From an uncultured Frankiales bacterium (GTDB lineage Bacteria > Actinomycetota > Actinomycetes > Mycobacteriales > SCTD01), in NCBI GenBank assembly GCA_946479905.1, contig CAMLIA010000048.1, positions 1 to 23,164 of the forward strand: a stretch of 23,164 bases of DNA. Direction: 5' to 3'. The notes under the pieces were generated by a model, which saw only the letters and a program-made list of their open reading frames with translations, searched no databases and was not told where the DNA came from. Numbering within the stretch: position 1 is the stretch's first letter; the number at the start of each line of letters is the position of its first letter. Both the position numbers and the translations under genes were made by a program. Below are positions 1 through 8,057 of this stretch, one piece after another.

Positions 1-86
1 TCCAGCCGGATGCGACCGGTCTTGTGGTCCACCTCGTACTTGTTGCGCTGCCCTTTGGGGATCTCGATGGTGACGTCGAACTCCAT
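1..86 (-). CDS. ppa: Inorganic pyrophosphatase (family I), 5' part only
   Basis: Only the first 28 codons are inside the window; the gene continues past base 1. The minus-strand ATG is at 86-84. The peptide begins [20 protein letters not shown] and continues HKTGRIRL, which is the N-terminus of actinobacterial family I soluble pyrophosphatase (compare [20 protein letters not shown] in M. tuberculosis, from memory). The enzyme hydrolyses cytoplasmic pyrophosphate to phosphate with Mg2+ and so pulls biosynthetic reactions forward. The catalytic acidic residues lie beyond the window. It diverges from dacB across about 80 nt. A GACACT hexamer on the minus strand (98-93) ends 6 nt before the ATG, so the mRNA may be leaderless. 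An AGGAG sits only 1 nt from the ATG, too close to act as a normal ribosome binding site. Confidence 0.93.
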   Translation of the reverse strand, partial: MEFDVTIEIPKGQRNKYEVDHKTGRIRL

Positions 87-92
87 GCTCCT

Positions 93-98
93 AGTGTC
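93..98 (-). promoter_or_regulatory. Candidate -10 element of ppa
   Basis: Reading the minus strand, GACACT is followed by 6 nt and then the ppa ATG. Similar hexamers with 6-7 nt spacing occur before several other starts in this window. No convincing -35 box is visible. This is inference from sequence only. Confidence 0.35.
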
Positions 99-165
99 CC
101 GTACGGCACGGGTGGGCAGGCCCCCGGTCGGGTGTGCCGGTGATCACTACCTGGAAGGGGCTCGT

Positions 166-1452
166 GTGCGCAGAGCGCTGCTCGCCCTGCTCGTGCTCGT
201 GGTGCTCGCCGGCGGCGGCACCGGCGCGTGGTGGCTGACGACGTCGGAGACCAGCCCGCTCGCCGCCGCCCCCGAACCGCCCCCGGTCCCGACCAGGACC
301 CCGCTGCTGCAGCCGGCGCCGGGCGGCCAGGACCCGACGGCGCTGCGGGCGGCGCTGGCCCGGGCGCTCGCCGACCGGGCCCTGGGGCGCCGGGTCAGCG
401 TCGCGGTGGTCGGCGGCGACGGGACGACGCTGCTCGACCAGGGCGCCGGCCGGTGGGTGACTCCGGCCTCCACCGCGAAGCTCGTGACGGCGTCGGCGGC
501 CCTCACGGTGCTCTCCCCCGACCTGCGGCTGCGCACGAGGGTGGTGCGCGGCAGCCGCCCCGGGGAGGTCGTGCTCGTGGGCGGCGGGGACCCGACGCTC
601 GGCGGCCGTCTCGCCACGGCGGGGTACCCGGGCACCGCGCGGCTCGCCGACCTGGCCAGGGGGCTCACCGGTGTCACGCGGGTCCTCGTGGACGACTCGC
701 TGTACGTCGGACCGCGGCTCGGACCGGGCTGGAAGCCGTCGTACGTGACCACCGGGAACGTCGCTCCGGTGAGTGCTCTGGAGGTCGACGAGGGCCGCAC
801 CGCCAAGAAGGGGCCGCGCAGCCAGGACCCCGCGCTCGCGGCTGGCCGCCAGCTCGCGACGCTCCTGCACGTGCGGGCGCCGGTCGCGAGGACCAGGGCA
901 CCGGCTGCGGCAGTGGAGCTCAGCCACGTCGACAGCCCCCCGGTGCCCGCGCTGGTCGAGGCGATGCTGACCCGCAGCGACAACGACCTCGCCGAGGCGC
1001 TCGGCCGCCAGGTCGCGCTGGCGACCCACCGGCCGGCGTCGTTCGCCGGCACGGCCGCGGCGCTCGCGGGCACCGGGATCCGGCTGCGCGACGCCAGCGG
1101 CCTCTCGCCGCTGGACCGGGTCGCGCCGCTCGCGGTGGCCCGGCTGCTCGCGCGGACCAGCGCGGACCCCAGGTTCGTCCCGCTGCTGAGCGGACTGCCC
1201 GTCGCCGGCTTCGACGGCACCCTCGGCGGCCGGTTCCGCCGCGCCCCGACCTCCGGCGCCGCCGGGCTGGTCCGGGCCAAGACCGGCACCCTCGACGGCG
1301 TGAGCGCACTGGCGGGCCTGGTGACGACCCGGACCCGCGGTGTGCTGGCCTTCGACATCACGGCGGACGGCGTGCCCCAGGGCGGCACCCTGGCGGCGGA
1401 GGCGGCCCTGGACCGGGTCGCGACGGCGCTCGCGGCCTGCGGCTGCACGTAG
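166..1452 (+). CDS. dacB: D-alanyl-D-alanine carboxypeptidase/endopeptidase (PBP4, peptidase S13)
   Basis: A low-molecular-mass penicillin-binding protein of 428 aa that trims or cleaves peptidoglycan stem peptides outside the membrane. All three S13 active-site motifs are present: STAK (residues 102-105, nucleophile Ser and Lys), SDN (271-273) and KTGT (372-375). The N-terminus is a signal peptide or signal anchor (RRALLALLVLVVLAGGG, about residues 3-19), followed by a Pro/Ala-rich linker. The GTG at 166 is chosen because GGAAGGGG (153-160) is a good Shine-Dalgarno sequence and the signal segment starts immediately after it; upstream in-frame codons would put a non-hydrophobic extension in front of the signal. 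The stop codon TAG (1450-1452) may also form part of the promoter of the next gene. Position upstream of the metallopeptidase and tilS matches the usual actinobacterial order. Confidence 0.92.
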   Translation: MRRALLALLVLVVLAGGGTGAWWLTTSETSPLAAAPEPPPVPTRTPLLQPAPGGQDPTALRAALARALADRALGRRVSVAVVGGDGTTLLDQGAGRWVTPASTAKLVTASAALTVLSPDLRLRTRVVRGSRPGEVVLVGGGDPTLGGRLATAGYPGTARLADLARGLTGVTRVLVDDSLYVGPRLGPGWKPSYVTTGNVAPVSALEVDEGRTAKKGPRSQDPALAAGRQLATLLHVRAPVARTRAPAAAVELSHVDSPPVPALVEAMLTRSDNDLAEALGRQVALATHRPASFAGTAAALAGTGIRLRDASGLSPLDRVAPLAVARLLARTSADPRFVPLLSGLPVAGFDGTLGGRFRRAPTSGAAGLVRAKTGTLDGVSALAGLVTTRTRGVLAFDITADGVPQGGTLAAEAALDRVATALAACGCT

Positions 1453-1455
1453 GTT
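1450..1455 (+). promoter_or_regulatory. Candidate -10 element (TAGGTT) of the metallopeptidase gene
   Basis: TAGGTT ends 6 nt before the ATG at 1462. Its first three bases are the dacB stop codon. The G-run between it and the ATG could instead be read as a weak ribosome binding site. No -35 box is apparent. Confidence 0.35.
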
Positions 1456-1461
1456 GGGGGG

Positions 1462-2475
1462 ATGAGCGTCGTCGACACCGGGCTGGCCGCCAGCGTCGCT
1501 GCGCGGCTGGCCTCCCCGGGCCCGTCGCTGTCGCTCACGGAAGCGGCCGACGTCGTGGTCATGCTGCGCGACCTCACCGACGAGGCGGAGGCGCACGTCC
1601 GCCAGGTCACCGGGCTGCACGGCCGGGTCGGGCCGGCCACGGTCGTCGACCGGGCCGCCTGGGCGGAGGCGAACGCGCAGGGCTTCGACAACGTGCTCGA
1701 GCCGCTCACGGAGGTCCTGACCCGCAGGCAGAGCCGGCTCACCATCGCCACGACCGCGAAGGTCACGGGAGTCCAGGTCGGCTCGCTGCTGGCCTGGCTC
1801 TCCAGCAAGGTGCTCGGGCAGTACGAGGCCTTCCAGCCGGAGGGCCAGGAGGGCCGGTTGCTGCTGGTCGCCCCCAACATCGTCGAGGTCGAGCGCAAGC
1901 TCGGGGTCGACCCGCACGACTTCCGGCTGTGGGTCGCCCTGCACGAGGTCACCCACCGCACCCAGTTCACCGCCGTGCCCTGGCTGCACGGTCACGTGCG
2001 CACCGAGGTCCAGAACCTGCTGCAGGCCTCCAAGCTCGACGACCCGGAGGCGCTGATCGCGCGGCTCAAGCAGGTGGTGTCCAACCCGAGTCGCGGCTCC
2101 CTCGTGGAGATGGTCGCGACGCCCGAGCAGCGCGAGGTCATGGACCGCGTCACCGGGTTCATGTCGCTGCTCGAGGGCCACGCCGAGCACGTCATGGACG
2201 AGGTCGGCCCCTCGGTCGTGCCGACCGTGCAGCACATCCGCGACCGGTTCGAGCAGCGCCGGCGGGACAAGGGCGGCCCGTTCGAGCGGCTGCTCCGCCG
2301 GCTGCTCGGCATGGACCTCAAGGCGCTGCAGTACTCGCAGGGCCGCGCCTTCGTCGGCCACGTCGTCGACCGGATCGGCATGGACGGCTTCAACCGGGTC
2401 TGGACCGCCCCGGAGACGCTGCCGTCCAAGGCCGAGATCACCGACCCCGACGCCTGGATCACGCGCACGGCATGA
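1462..2475 (+). CDS. Zinc-dependent metallopeptidase, DUF2342 type (F420-biosynthesis-associated family)
   Basis: A 337-aa protein resembling the DUF2342/zincin-like family of actinobacteria, often annotated as a zinc-dependent metalloprotease or coenzyme F420 biosynthesis-associated protein. The zincin signature HEVTH is at residues 161-165, within [14 protein letters not shown] downstream EGHAEH (238-243) is the likely place for the third zinc ligand. No signal peptide or membrane segment is seen, so it is probably cytoplasmic. The substrate is unknown, and the link to F420 is from family naming, not shown here. It starts 9 nt after dacB and its stop overlaps the tilS start (ATGA, 2472-2475), so it is probably translated together with tilS. 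Confidence 0.85.
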   Translation: MSVVDTGLAASVAARLASPGPSLSLTEAADVVVMLRDLTDEAEAHVRQVTGLHGRVGPATVVDRAAWAEANAQGFDNVLEPLTEVLTRRQSRLTIATTAKVTGVQVGSLLAWLSSKVLGQYEAFQPEGQEGRLLLVAPNIVEVERKLGVDPHDFRLWVALHEVTHRTQFTAVPWLHGHVRTEVQNLLQASKLDDPEALIARLKQVVSNPSRGSLVEMVATPEQREVMDRVTGFMSLLEGHAEHVMDEVGPSVVPTVQHIRDRFEQRRRDKGGPFERLLRRLLGMDLKALQYSQGRAFVGHVVDRIGMDGFNRVWTAPETLPSKAEITDPDAWITRTA

Positions 2476-3335
2476 GCGGCCCGCCGCCGGCGACAGCTGC
2501 CACGCGGGTGGCGGTACGACGAGCGCTGGCCGGTGTCGACACCGCGACCGCCGCGGTGAGCGGCGGGGCCGACTCGCTGGCGCTGGCCGCAGCGCTGGCC
2601 TTCGAGCGGCCCGGCTCGGCGGCCGTCGTGGTGGACCACGGCCTGCAGCCCGGCTCGGCCGACGTCGCCGCGAAGGCGGCCGCCCAGTGCGCCTCCCTCG
2701 GCCTGACGGCCCAGGTCCTCACCGGCCGGGCCACCCCGGGCGAAGCGGGCGCCCGCGAGCTCCGCTACGCGCTGCTCGACGCGGTCGAGGGCACGGTCTT
2801 CCTCGGCCACACCCGCGACGACCAGGCGGAGACGGTGCTGCTCGGCATCCTGCGGGGCTCCGGGGCACGCGCCCTCGCCGGGATGGCACCGGTCCGCGGC
2901 CGCTACCGCCGGCCGTTCCTCGACCTGCCGCGCGCCACGGTGCGCCAGGCCTGCCTCGAGGCCGGCCTGACGCCCTGGGACGACCCGCACAACGACGACC
3001 CCGGCTTCGACCGGGTGCGGTTCCGGCAGCTGCTCGAGGGGCTGCCCGCCGAGGGCCTCGCCCGGACCGCGCGGCTGCTGCGCGAGGACGCCGATGCCCT
3101 CGACGCCCTCGCGACGGCCACCGACGACGTACCGGCCCTGCTCGCCCTGCCCCCCGCGCTGCGCTCCCGCTCGCTGAAGCTCTGGGCGGAGCAGCAGGCC
3201 GGGCGGGCCGTCACCAGCGCCCACGTGGACGCGCTCCGGGCGCTCGTCGAGGACTGGCACGGCCAGGGGCCGGTGGCACTGCCCGGCGGCGGGCGCGTCC
3301 GCCGCGAGGCCGGACGGCTAGCCTTCACACCGTGA
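2472..3335 (+). CDS. tilS: tRNA(Ile)-lysidine synthase
   Basis: TilS uses ATP and lysine to convert the wobble cytidine of the CAU-anticodon tRNA-Ile into lysidine, so that the tRNA reads AUA and is charged with isoleucine. The PP-loop ATP-pyrophosphatase motif SGGADS is at residues 30-35. [11 protein letters not shown] (52-62) and [11 protein letters not shown] (111-121) are further family motifs. At 287 aa it is short compared with E. coli TilS (about 430 aa), consistent with the reduced C-terminal part usual in actinobacteria. The ATG at 2472 overlaps the previous stop by 4 nt. The 3' end appears to contain the hpt promoter: a rare CTA leucine codon near the end creates the TAGCCT hexamer. 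Confidence 0.93.
   Translation: MSGPPPATAATRVAVRRALAGVDTATAAVSGGADSLALAAALAFERPGSAAVVVDHGLQPGSADVAAKAAAQCASLGLTAQVLTGRATPGEAGARELRYALLDAVEGTVFLGHTRDDQAETVLLGILRGSGARALAGMAPVRGRYRRPFLDLPRATVRQACLEAGLTPWDDPHNDDPGFDRVRFRQLLEGLPAEGLARTARLLREDADALDALATATDDVPALLALPPALRSRSLKLWAEQQAGRAVTSAHVDALRALVEDWHGQGPVALPGGGRVRREAGRLAFTP
3319..3324 (+). promoter_or_regulatory. Candidate -10 element (TAGCCT) of hpt inside tilS
   Basis: TAGCCT lies in the last codons of tilS and ends 7 nt before the hpt GTG (3332), the spacing expected for a leaderless transcript. It depends on a CTA leucine codon, which is unusual in such GC-rich coding sequence. No -35 box is seen. Confidence 0.4.
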
Positions 3336-3880
3336 CGACGGTCCCGGCGGAGATCGACGAGGTGCTGTTCTCCGAGCAGGAGATCCAGGACAAGGTCCGT
3401 GAGCTCGCCAAGGCCATCGACGAGGACTACCGCGGCCAGGAGCTGCTGCTCGTCGGGGTGCTGAAGGGCGCCGTGATGGTGATGGCCGACCTGGCGCGCG
3501 CCCTCGAGACGCCTGTCTCGATGGAGTTCATGGCCGTCTCGTCGTACGGCTCCTCGACCAGCTCCTCCGGCGTGGTCCGGATCCTGAAGGACCTCGACCG
3601 GGAGATCACCGACAAGCACGTGCTCGTCGTCGAGGACATCATCGACAGCGGCCTCACGCTCAACTGGCTGCTGCGCAACATGCGCTCGCGGGGGCCGGCG
3701 AGCGTCGAGGTCTGCGCGCTGTTCCGCAAGCCGGAGGCCGCCAAGGTCGACGTCCCCATCCGCTACGCCGGCTTCGACATCCCCAACGAGTTCGTCGTGG
3801 GGTACGGCCTCGACTACGCCGAGCGCTACCGGGACCTGCCGTTCGTGGGCCGCCTCAAGCCCGAGGTGTACGCCGAGTAG
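3332..3880 (+). CDS. hpt: Hypoxanthine phosphoribosyltransferase
   Basis: A purine-salvage enzyme that makes IMP or GMP from hypoxanthine or guanine and PRPP in the cytoplasm. The PRPP-binding signature [13 protein letters not shown] (residues 97-109) is intact. The N-terminal [23 protein letters not shown] (about 39-56) and the [11 protein letters not shown] flexible loop (70-80) match the bacterial family. Its 182 aa are normal for the family. The GTG at 3332 overlaps the tilS stop (GTGA) and precedes a typical N-terminus. tilS–hpt–ftsH is a widely conserved bacterial order. It could be read through from tilS and also from its own promoter (TAGCCT at 3319). Confidence 0.95.
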   Translation: MTTVPAEIDEVLFSEQEIQDKVRELAKAIDEDYRGQELLLVGVLKGAVMVMADLARALETPVSMEFMAVSSYGSSTSSSGVVRILKDLDREITDKHVLVVEDIIDSGLTLNWLLRNMRSRGPASVEVCALFRKPEAAKVDVPIRYAGFDIPNEFVVGYGLDYAERYRDLPFVGRLKPEVYAE

Positions 3881-3883
3881 CGG

Positions 3884-3897
3884 GTGACCGCGGTCAC
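3884..3897. repeat. Perfect 14-bp palindrome GTGACCGCGGTCAC
   Basis: A perfect inverted repeat starting 4 nt after the hpt stop codon and 120 nt upstream of the ftsH ATG. It could be an operator for a dimeric regulator of ftsH or part of a short hairpin. It has no following T-run, so it does not look like an intrinsic terminator. Function is unknown. Confidence 0.5.
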
Positions 3898-3985
3898 GGC
3901 GCGGAACACCGGCGGCCGCCCCTCCGTTGTCAGGTGTGGCGGCCGCTGCGAGCGGTGTACCGTCGAACCTGGACTTTCTGCCGAC

Positions 3986-3992
3986 AGGAGGG
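3986..3992 (+). promoter_or_regulatory. Strong Shine-Dalgarno AGGAGGG upstream of ftsH
   Basis: AGGAGGG lies 24 nt before the ftsH ATG (4017), too far to serve it normally. It lies 6 nt before an in-frame CTG (3999), which would add six residues to the N-terminus. Either ftsH starts at CTG 3999 or this match is not the functional site. Confidence 0.4.
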
Positions 3993-4016
3993 ACGGGGCT
4001 GCCCGCCCCGCAGTCG

Positions 4017-6086
4017 ATGAACCTCAAGCGCTTCACCCGTGGCCCCGCGCTCTACATCGTGCTGGCCCTCGTCCTCGTCGTGGCCGTCACCGCCGGCCTG
4101 CGGGGCAACGACTACAAGTCCGTGAGCACCGCCGAGGTCCTCAAGGAGATCAGCAGCGGCCAGGTCGACACCGACACCAAGCACGTCAAGAACCTGCTGC
4201 TCGACAAGGAGCAGCAGGTCCGGATCACGACGACGGACGGCAAGAAGCTGCAGGCCTCCTTCCTCGTCGACCAGGGCCGGGACTTCGCCGCCGCGTTCAA
4301 GGCCGCGGACGTCCCCTACGACGTGAAGGTCAGCCACGAGAACATCTTCGTGAGCTTCCTGTTCTCGGTCTTCCCGATCCTGCTCATCGTCGGCCTGCTG
4401 TTCTTCTTCATGAACCAGATGCAGGGCGGCGGGTCGCGCGTCATGCAGTTCGGCAAGTCGCGCGCGAAGCTGGTCAGCAAGGACACCCCGAAGACGACCT
4501 TCGCCGACGTGGCCGGTGTCGACGAGGCCATCGAGGAGCTGCAGGAGATCAAGGAGTTCCTCGAGAGCCCGGGCAAGTTCCAGGCGATCGGCGCCAAGAT
4601 CCCGAAGGGCGTGCTCCTCTACGGCCCGCCCGGCACCGGCAAGACGCTGCTCGCCCGCGCCGTCGCCGGTGAGGCAGGCGTCCCGTTCTACTCGATCTCC
4701 GGCTCCGACTTCGTCGAGATGTTCGTCGGTGTCGGTGCCTCCCGCGTCCGCGACCTGTTCGAGCAGGCCAAGGCGAACGCGCCCGCGATCATCTTCGTCG
4801 ACGAGATCGACGCCGTCGGCCGGCACCGCGGCGCGGGCCTCGGCGGCGGCCACGACGAGCGCGAGCAGACCCTCAACCAGATGCTCGTCGAGATGGACGG
4901 CTTCGACGTCAAGGGCGGCGTGATCATGATCGCCGCGACCAACCGGCCGGACATCCTCGACCCGGCGCTGCTGCGCCCCGGCCGCTTCGACCGGCAGATC
5001 GCGGTCGACCGCCCCGACATGGCGGGCCGCCGGCAGATCCTCGAGGTGCACGCCAAGGGCAAGCCGATGCACCCGGACGTCGACCTGCAGGTCATCGCGC
5101 GCCGCACCCCCGGCTTCACCGGCGCCGACCTCGCCAACGTCGTCAACGAGGGCGCGCTGCTCACCGCCCGCACCGGCCAGAAGCAGATCACCCTCGAGAC
5201 CCTCGAGGAGTCGATCGACCGCGTCATGGGCGGGCCGCAGCGCCGCAGCCGGCTCATGAACGACAAGGAGAAGAAGGTCACGGCCTACCACGAGGGCGGC
5301 CACGCCCTGGTGGCGCACGCGCTGCCGAACACCGACCCCGTGCACAAGCTGACGATCCTGCCGCGCGGTCGCGCCCTGGGCTACACGATGGTGCTGCCGG
5401 AGGAGGACAAGTACTCCCAGACCCGCGCCGAGCTGCTCGACACCCTGGCGTACGCCATGGGTGGCCGCGCCGCGGAGGAGCTGGTGTTCCACGACCCGAC
5501 CACGGGCGCGTCCAACGACATCGAGAAGGCGACCGCCATCGCCCGCGCCATGGTCACGCAGTACGGCATGAGCGAGAAGCTCGGCGCCGTGAAGTTCGGC
5601 CAGGAGTCCGGCGAGGTCTTCCTCGGTCGCGACATGGGCCACCAGCGCGACTACTCCGAGGAGATCGCGGCGCAGGTCGACGCCGAGGTCCGGCAGCTGG
5701 TCGAGAACGCCCACCACGAGGCGTGGGAGATCTGCGTGGAGTACCGCGACGTGCTCGACGAGCTGGTCCTGCGGCTGCTCGACAAGGAGACGCTGACCCG
5801 CGACGAGCTCGCCGAGATCTTCGCGCCGGTCGTGAAGCGCCCGCAGCGCCCGCACCCGACCGGCAACGGGCGCCGGCCGCTGTCCCAGCAGCCACCCGTG
5901 CTCACACCGGCGGAGCTGGCCACGCTCGGCCCGGCCGACCTCGAGGACCTCGCCCGGGGCAAGAAGGACGCCCCTCGGCGCACCTCCGCCCGGTCGCGCG
6001 CAAGCGTGAACCGCGAGGCGCAGGAGCCCAAGCCCCGGCAGGCCCGGTCGCCGCGACGCCGGCCCGGCGCGGACCCGGCCAGCTGA
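4017..6086 (+). CDS. ftsH: ATP-dependent zinc metalloprotease FtsH
   Basis: A membrane-anchored AAA+ protease (689 aa) that extracts and degrades membrane and cytosolic proteins. Order of parts: TM1 (about residues 11-28), an extracytoplasmic domain, TM2 (about 111-132), Walker A GPPGTGKT (203-210), pore loop MFVGVG (235-240), Walker B IIFVDEID (258-265), second region of homology ending RPGRFDRQ (320-327), zinc site HEGGH (425-429) with the likely third ligand Asp in SNDIEKAT (about 501), and a basic, disordered tail rich in Arg/Pro. The ATG at 4017 gives [10 protein letters not shown], which matches the usual actinobacterial N-terminus. The only strong ribosome binding site (3986) points to a CTG at 3999, so the true start may be six codons earlier. 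The folP frame begins at the ftsH stop; folE, usual at this place, is missing. Confidence 0.96.
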   Translation: MNLKRFTRGPALYIVLALVLVVAVTAGLRGNDYKSVSTAEVLKEISSGQVDTDTKHVKNLLLDKEQQVRITTTDGKKLQASFLVDQGRDFAAAFKAADVPYDVKVSHENIFVSFLFSVFPILLIVGLLFFFMNQMQGGGSRVMQFGKSRAKLVSKDTPKTTFADVAGVDEAIEELQEIKEFLESPGKFQAIGAKIPKGVLLYGPPGTGKTLLARAVAGEAGVPFYSISGSDFVEMFVGVGASRVRDLFEQAKANAPAIIFVDEIDAVGRHRGAGLGGGHDEREQTLNQMLVEMDGFDVKGGVIMIAATNRPDILDPALLRPGRFDRQIAVDRPDMAGRRQILEVHAKGKPMHPDVDLQVIARRTPGFTGADLANVVNEGALLTARTGQKQITLETLEESIDRVMGGPQRRSRLMNDKEKKVTAYHEGGHALVAHALPNTDPVHKLTILPRGRALGYTMVLPEEDKYSQTRAELLDTLAYAMGGRAAEELVFHDPTTGASNDIEKATAIARAMVTQYGMSEKLGAVKFGQESGEVFLGRDMGHQRDYSEEIAAQVDAEVRQLVENAHHEAWEICVEYRDVLDELVLRLLDKETLTRDELAEIFAPVVKRPQRPHPTGNGRRPLSQQPPVLTPAELATLGPADLEDLARGKKDAPRRTSARSRASVNREAQEPKPRQARSPRRRPGADPAS

Positions 6087-6094
6087 CGCTGGTC

Positions 6095-6865
6095 ATGGGG
6101 GTCCTCAACGTGACCCCGGACAGCTTCAGCGACGGCGGTGCCCACGACACCGTGGACACCGCGGTCGCCTACGGCCTGCGGCTGCGCGACCTCGGCGCCG
6201 ACCTCGTCGACGTCGGCGGCGAGTCGACCCGCCCCGGGGCCTCCCGGGTCTCGCCCGAGCAGGAGTGCGCCCGGGTGCTGCCGGTGCTCGCCGCGCTCGC
6301 CCAGGAGGGCGTCCGCTGCTCGGTGGACACGACCCGGTCCGCCGTCGCCGAGGCTGCCGTGGCTGCCGGGGCCGTCATGGTCAACGACGTCAGCGGCGGC
6401 CTCGCCGACGACGCCATGCTCGCGACCGTCGCCGGACTGGGGGTGCCGTACGTCGCCATGCACTGGCGTGGCCCGTCCGCCGACATGCAGTCCCGGGCGG
6501 TGTACGACGACGTCGTGGCCGAGGTGTGCGAGGAGCTGTCCCGGCGGCTGGACGCCTGTTCGGCGGCCGGGGTGACCGAGGTCGTGGTCGACCCGGGCAT
6601 CGGCTTCGCGAAGACCGCCGACCACAACTGGGCGCTGCTGCAGCAGCTCGACCGGCTCCTGGCCCTCGGCCCCGTGCTCGTCGGGTCCTCGCGCAAGGCC
6701 TTCCTCGGCGCGCTCCTCGACGGCCGGCCGCCCACGGGCCGGGACGCGGCGACCACTGCGCTGACCGTGGCCGCCGCCCAGGCGGGCTGCTGGGGCGTGC
6801 GGGTGCACGACGTGCAGGGGTCGGCCGACGCCGTACGCGTGGTGGAGCGGTTGTCCCGTGCGTGA
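6095..6865 (+). CDS. folP: Dihydropteroate synthase
   Basis: Condenses 6-hydroxymethyl-dihydropterin pyrophosphate with p-aminobenzoate to dihydropteroate; it is the sulfonamide target. Family motifs are all present: NVTPDSFSDGG, DVGGESTRPG, SVDTTRS, NDVSGG, MHWRG, DPGIGFAKT and the phosphate-binding GSSRKAFLG. From ATG 6095 the protein is 256 aa and starts directly at MGVLNV, cutting into the first beta strand. The in-frame CTG at 6083, overlapping the ftsH stop as CTGA, would give [10 protein letters not shown], closer to relatives (compare VQVMGVLNV in M. tuberculosis FolP1, from memory). No ATG, GTG or TTG lies in frame in the 100 nt before 6095. Translation is probably coupled to ftsH. 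The 3' end overlaps the next gene by 8 nt. Confidence 0.95.
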   Translation: MGVLNVTPDSFSDGGAHDTVDTAVAYGLRLRDLGADLVDVGGESTRPGASRVSPEQECARVLPVLAALAQEGVRCSVDTTRSAVAEAAVAAGAVMVNDVSGGLADDAMLATVAGLGVPYVAMHWRGPSADMQSRAVYDDVVAEVCEELSRRLDACSAAGVTEVVVDPGIGFAKTADHNWALLQQLDRLLALGPVLVGSSRKAFLGALLDGRPPTGRDAATTALTVAAAQAGCWGVRVHDVQGSADAVRVVERLSRA

Positions 6866-7265
6866 CGTCGCGCAGGTCGAGGCCGCCAACGCCGCGCTCT
6901 ACACCGCCTTCGAGTCCGGCGACGTGGACCTGATGGAGGCGGTCTGGGACGTGGAGGAGCCCGACGCGGTGGTCTGCGTGCACCCGGGCTGGCCGATGCT
7001 GCGGGGGCGGACGGCCGTGATGCGCTCCTGGTCGGCGGTGATGGCCAACACCGACTACATCCAGTTCGTGCTCACCGACGTGCACGTCGCCGTCGCGGGG
7101 GATGCTGCCGTGGTGACCTGCACCGAGAACGTCCTCACGTCCGCCGACGTCGGGGACGGGGCCCACGCGGTCGCGACGAACGTCTTCGTGCGCCGCCGGG
7201 ACGGCTGGCGGCTGGTCGTGCACCACGGCTCGCCCGTCCTCGGAAGGCTCGAGCACGATGGATGA
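6858..7265 (+). CDS. NTF2-like/SnoaL-type small protein in the folate operon
   Basis: A 135-aa protein with the cone-shaped NTF2/SnoaL fold pattern: an N-terminal helix (VEAANAALYTAFESGDVDLM), a central CVHPGWPMLRGR segment and a C-terminal strand motif (TNVFVRRRDGWRLVVHHGS). Members of this family are found in the same place between folP and folB in other actinobacteria. Their role in folate metabolism has not, to my knowledge, been established; a ligand-binding or accessory role is inference. GTG 6858 overlaps folP by 8 nt, and the stop overlaps folB by 8 nt, so it is embedded in the folate translation unit. Confidence 0.85.
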   Translation: MRDVAQVEAANAALYTAFESGDVDLMEAVWDVEEPDAVVCVHPGWPMLRGRTAVMRSWSAVMANTDYIQFVLTDVHVAVAGDAAVVTCTENVLTSADVGDGAHAVATNVFVRRRDGWRLVVHHGSPVLGRLEHDG

Positions 7266-7611
7266 GATCGCCCTCACCGGACTGCGGGTCCGGGGCTTCC
7301 ACGGCGTGCTCGCGTCCGAGCGGGCCGACGGCCAGGACTTCCTCGTCGACGCCGTCCTCACCGTCGACACCCGGTCGGCTGCCGCCTCGGACGACCTGGC
7401 GGCGACCGTCGACTACGGCGTGCTGGCCCAGCAGCTCGCCGACGTCGTCGCGGGCGAGCCGGTCGACCTGATCGAGACGCTCGCCGCCCGGCTCGCCGAC
7501 GTCTGCCTCAGCTCCCCTCTCGTCAGCTCCGCGCGGGTCACGGTGCACAAGCCCTCGGCGCCGATCCCGCTGCCCTTCAGCGACGTGTCGGTCACGGTGA
7601 CGCGCCCGTGA
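7258..7611 (+). CDS. folB: Dihydroneopterin aldolase
   Basis: Cleaves 7,8-dihydroneopterin to 6-hydroxymethyl-7,8-dihydropterin and glycolaldehyde. At 117 aa it is normal for this tunnel-fold enzyme. Likely catalytic and binding residues are visible: Glu21 in the GVLASER segment, Tyr53 in TVDYG, Glu73 in LIETLA (pterin anchor) and Lys98 in VHKPSAPI. The ATG at 7258 lies within the last codons of the NTF2-like gene (8-nt overlap), and the stop overlaps the folK GTG (GTGA, 7608-7611). It supplies the substrate of FolK and then FolP from the same operon. Confidence 0.95.
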   Translation: MDEIALTGLRVRGFHGVLASERADGQDFLVDAVLTVDTRSAAASDDLAATVDYGVLAQQLADVVAGEPVDLIETLAARLADVCLSSPLVSSARVTVHKPSAPIPLPFSDVSVTVTRP

Positions 7612-8057
7612 CCGCGGTGCTGTCCCTCGGGTCCAACCTCGGGGACCGGCTCGCGAACCTGCGGCTCGGGCTGGCCGTCCTGGAGCCGACCGCGGTCTCG
7701 CGGGTGTACGAGACGGCACCCTGGGGCGGGGTCGAGCAGGACGACTTCCTCAACGTCGTGGCGCTGTGCCCGTGGGACGCCGCCGAGGCGTGGCGGCGGG
7801 CGGTGGCCGCCGAGGCCCGAGCAGGTCGGGTGCGGGAGGTCCGCTGGGGGCCGCGCACCCTCGACGTGGACGTGGTCTGGGCCGACGGCACCGACCCGGC
7901 GCTCGAGCTGCCGCACCCGCGCGCCCACGAGCGGGCGTTCGTCCTGGTGCCGTGGCTCGACGTCGACCCGGACGCCGAGCTGCCGGGGCACGGCCGGGTC
8001 GCCGACCTGCCCGTGGACCGCAGCACCGTCCGGCTGGCCGCGGAGCAGCTGACGTGA
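7608..8057 (+). CDS. folK: 6-hydroxymethyl-7,8-dihydropterin pyrophosphokinase (HPPK)
   Basis: Transfers pyrophosphate from ATP to 6-hydroxymethyl-dihydropterin, giving the FolP substrate. Family motifs: LSLGSNLGDRLANL near the N-terminus, RVYETAPWGG, RWGPRTLDVDVVW (magnesium-binding Asp pair) and PHPRAHERAFVLVPW. The protein is 149 aa, slightly shorter than many HPPKs (about 160). GTG 7608 overlaps the folB stop and the 3' end overlaps the DUF3180 GTG by 4 nt, so folP to DUF3180 looks like one coupled unit. Confidence 0.95.
   Translation: MTAVLSLGSNLGDRLANLRLGLAVLEPTAVSRVYETAPWGGVEQDDFLNVVALCPWDAAEAWRRAVAAEARAGRVREVRWGPRTLDVDVVWADGTDPALELPHPRAHERAFVLVPWLDVDPDAELPGHGRVADLPVDRSTVRLAAEQLT

Noticed and set aside
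91..2361. Very long open frames opposite dacB, the metallopeptidase, tilS, ftsH, nadB and lysS
   Set aside because: They are shadows caused by high GC at third codon positions, have no family motifs and contradict clear genes on the other strand.
3927..3963. TTGTCA (3927) and TACCGT (3958) as an ftsH promoter
   Set aside because: The 25-nt spacing is too long for a normal -35/-10 pair, so I did not list it as a feature.
3927..4016. A TTG at 3927 as the ftsH start
   Set aside because: It would add 30 residues not seen in relatives; the segment rather looks like promoter and leader with a Shine-Dalgarno at 3986.
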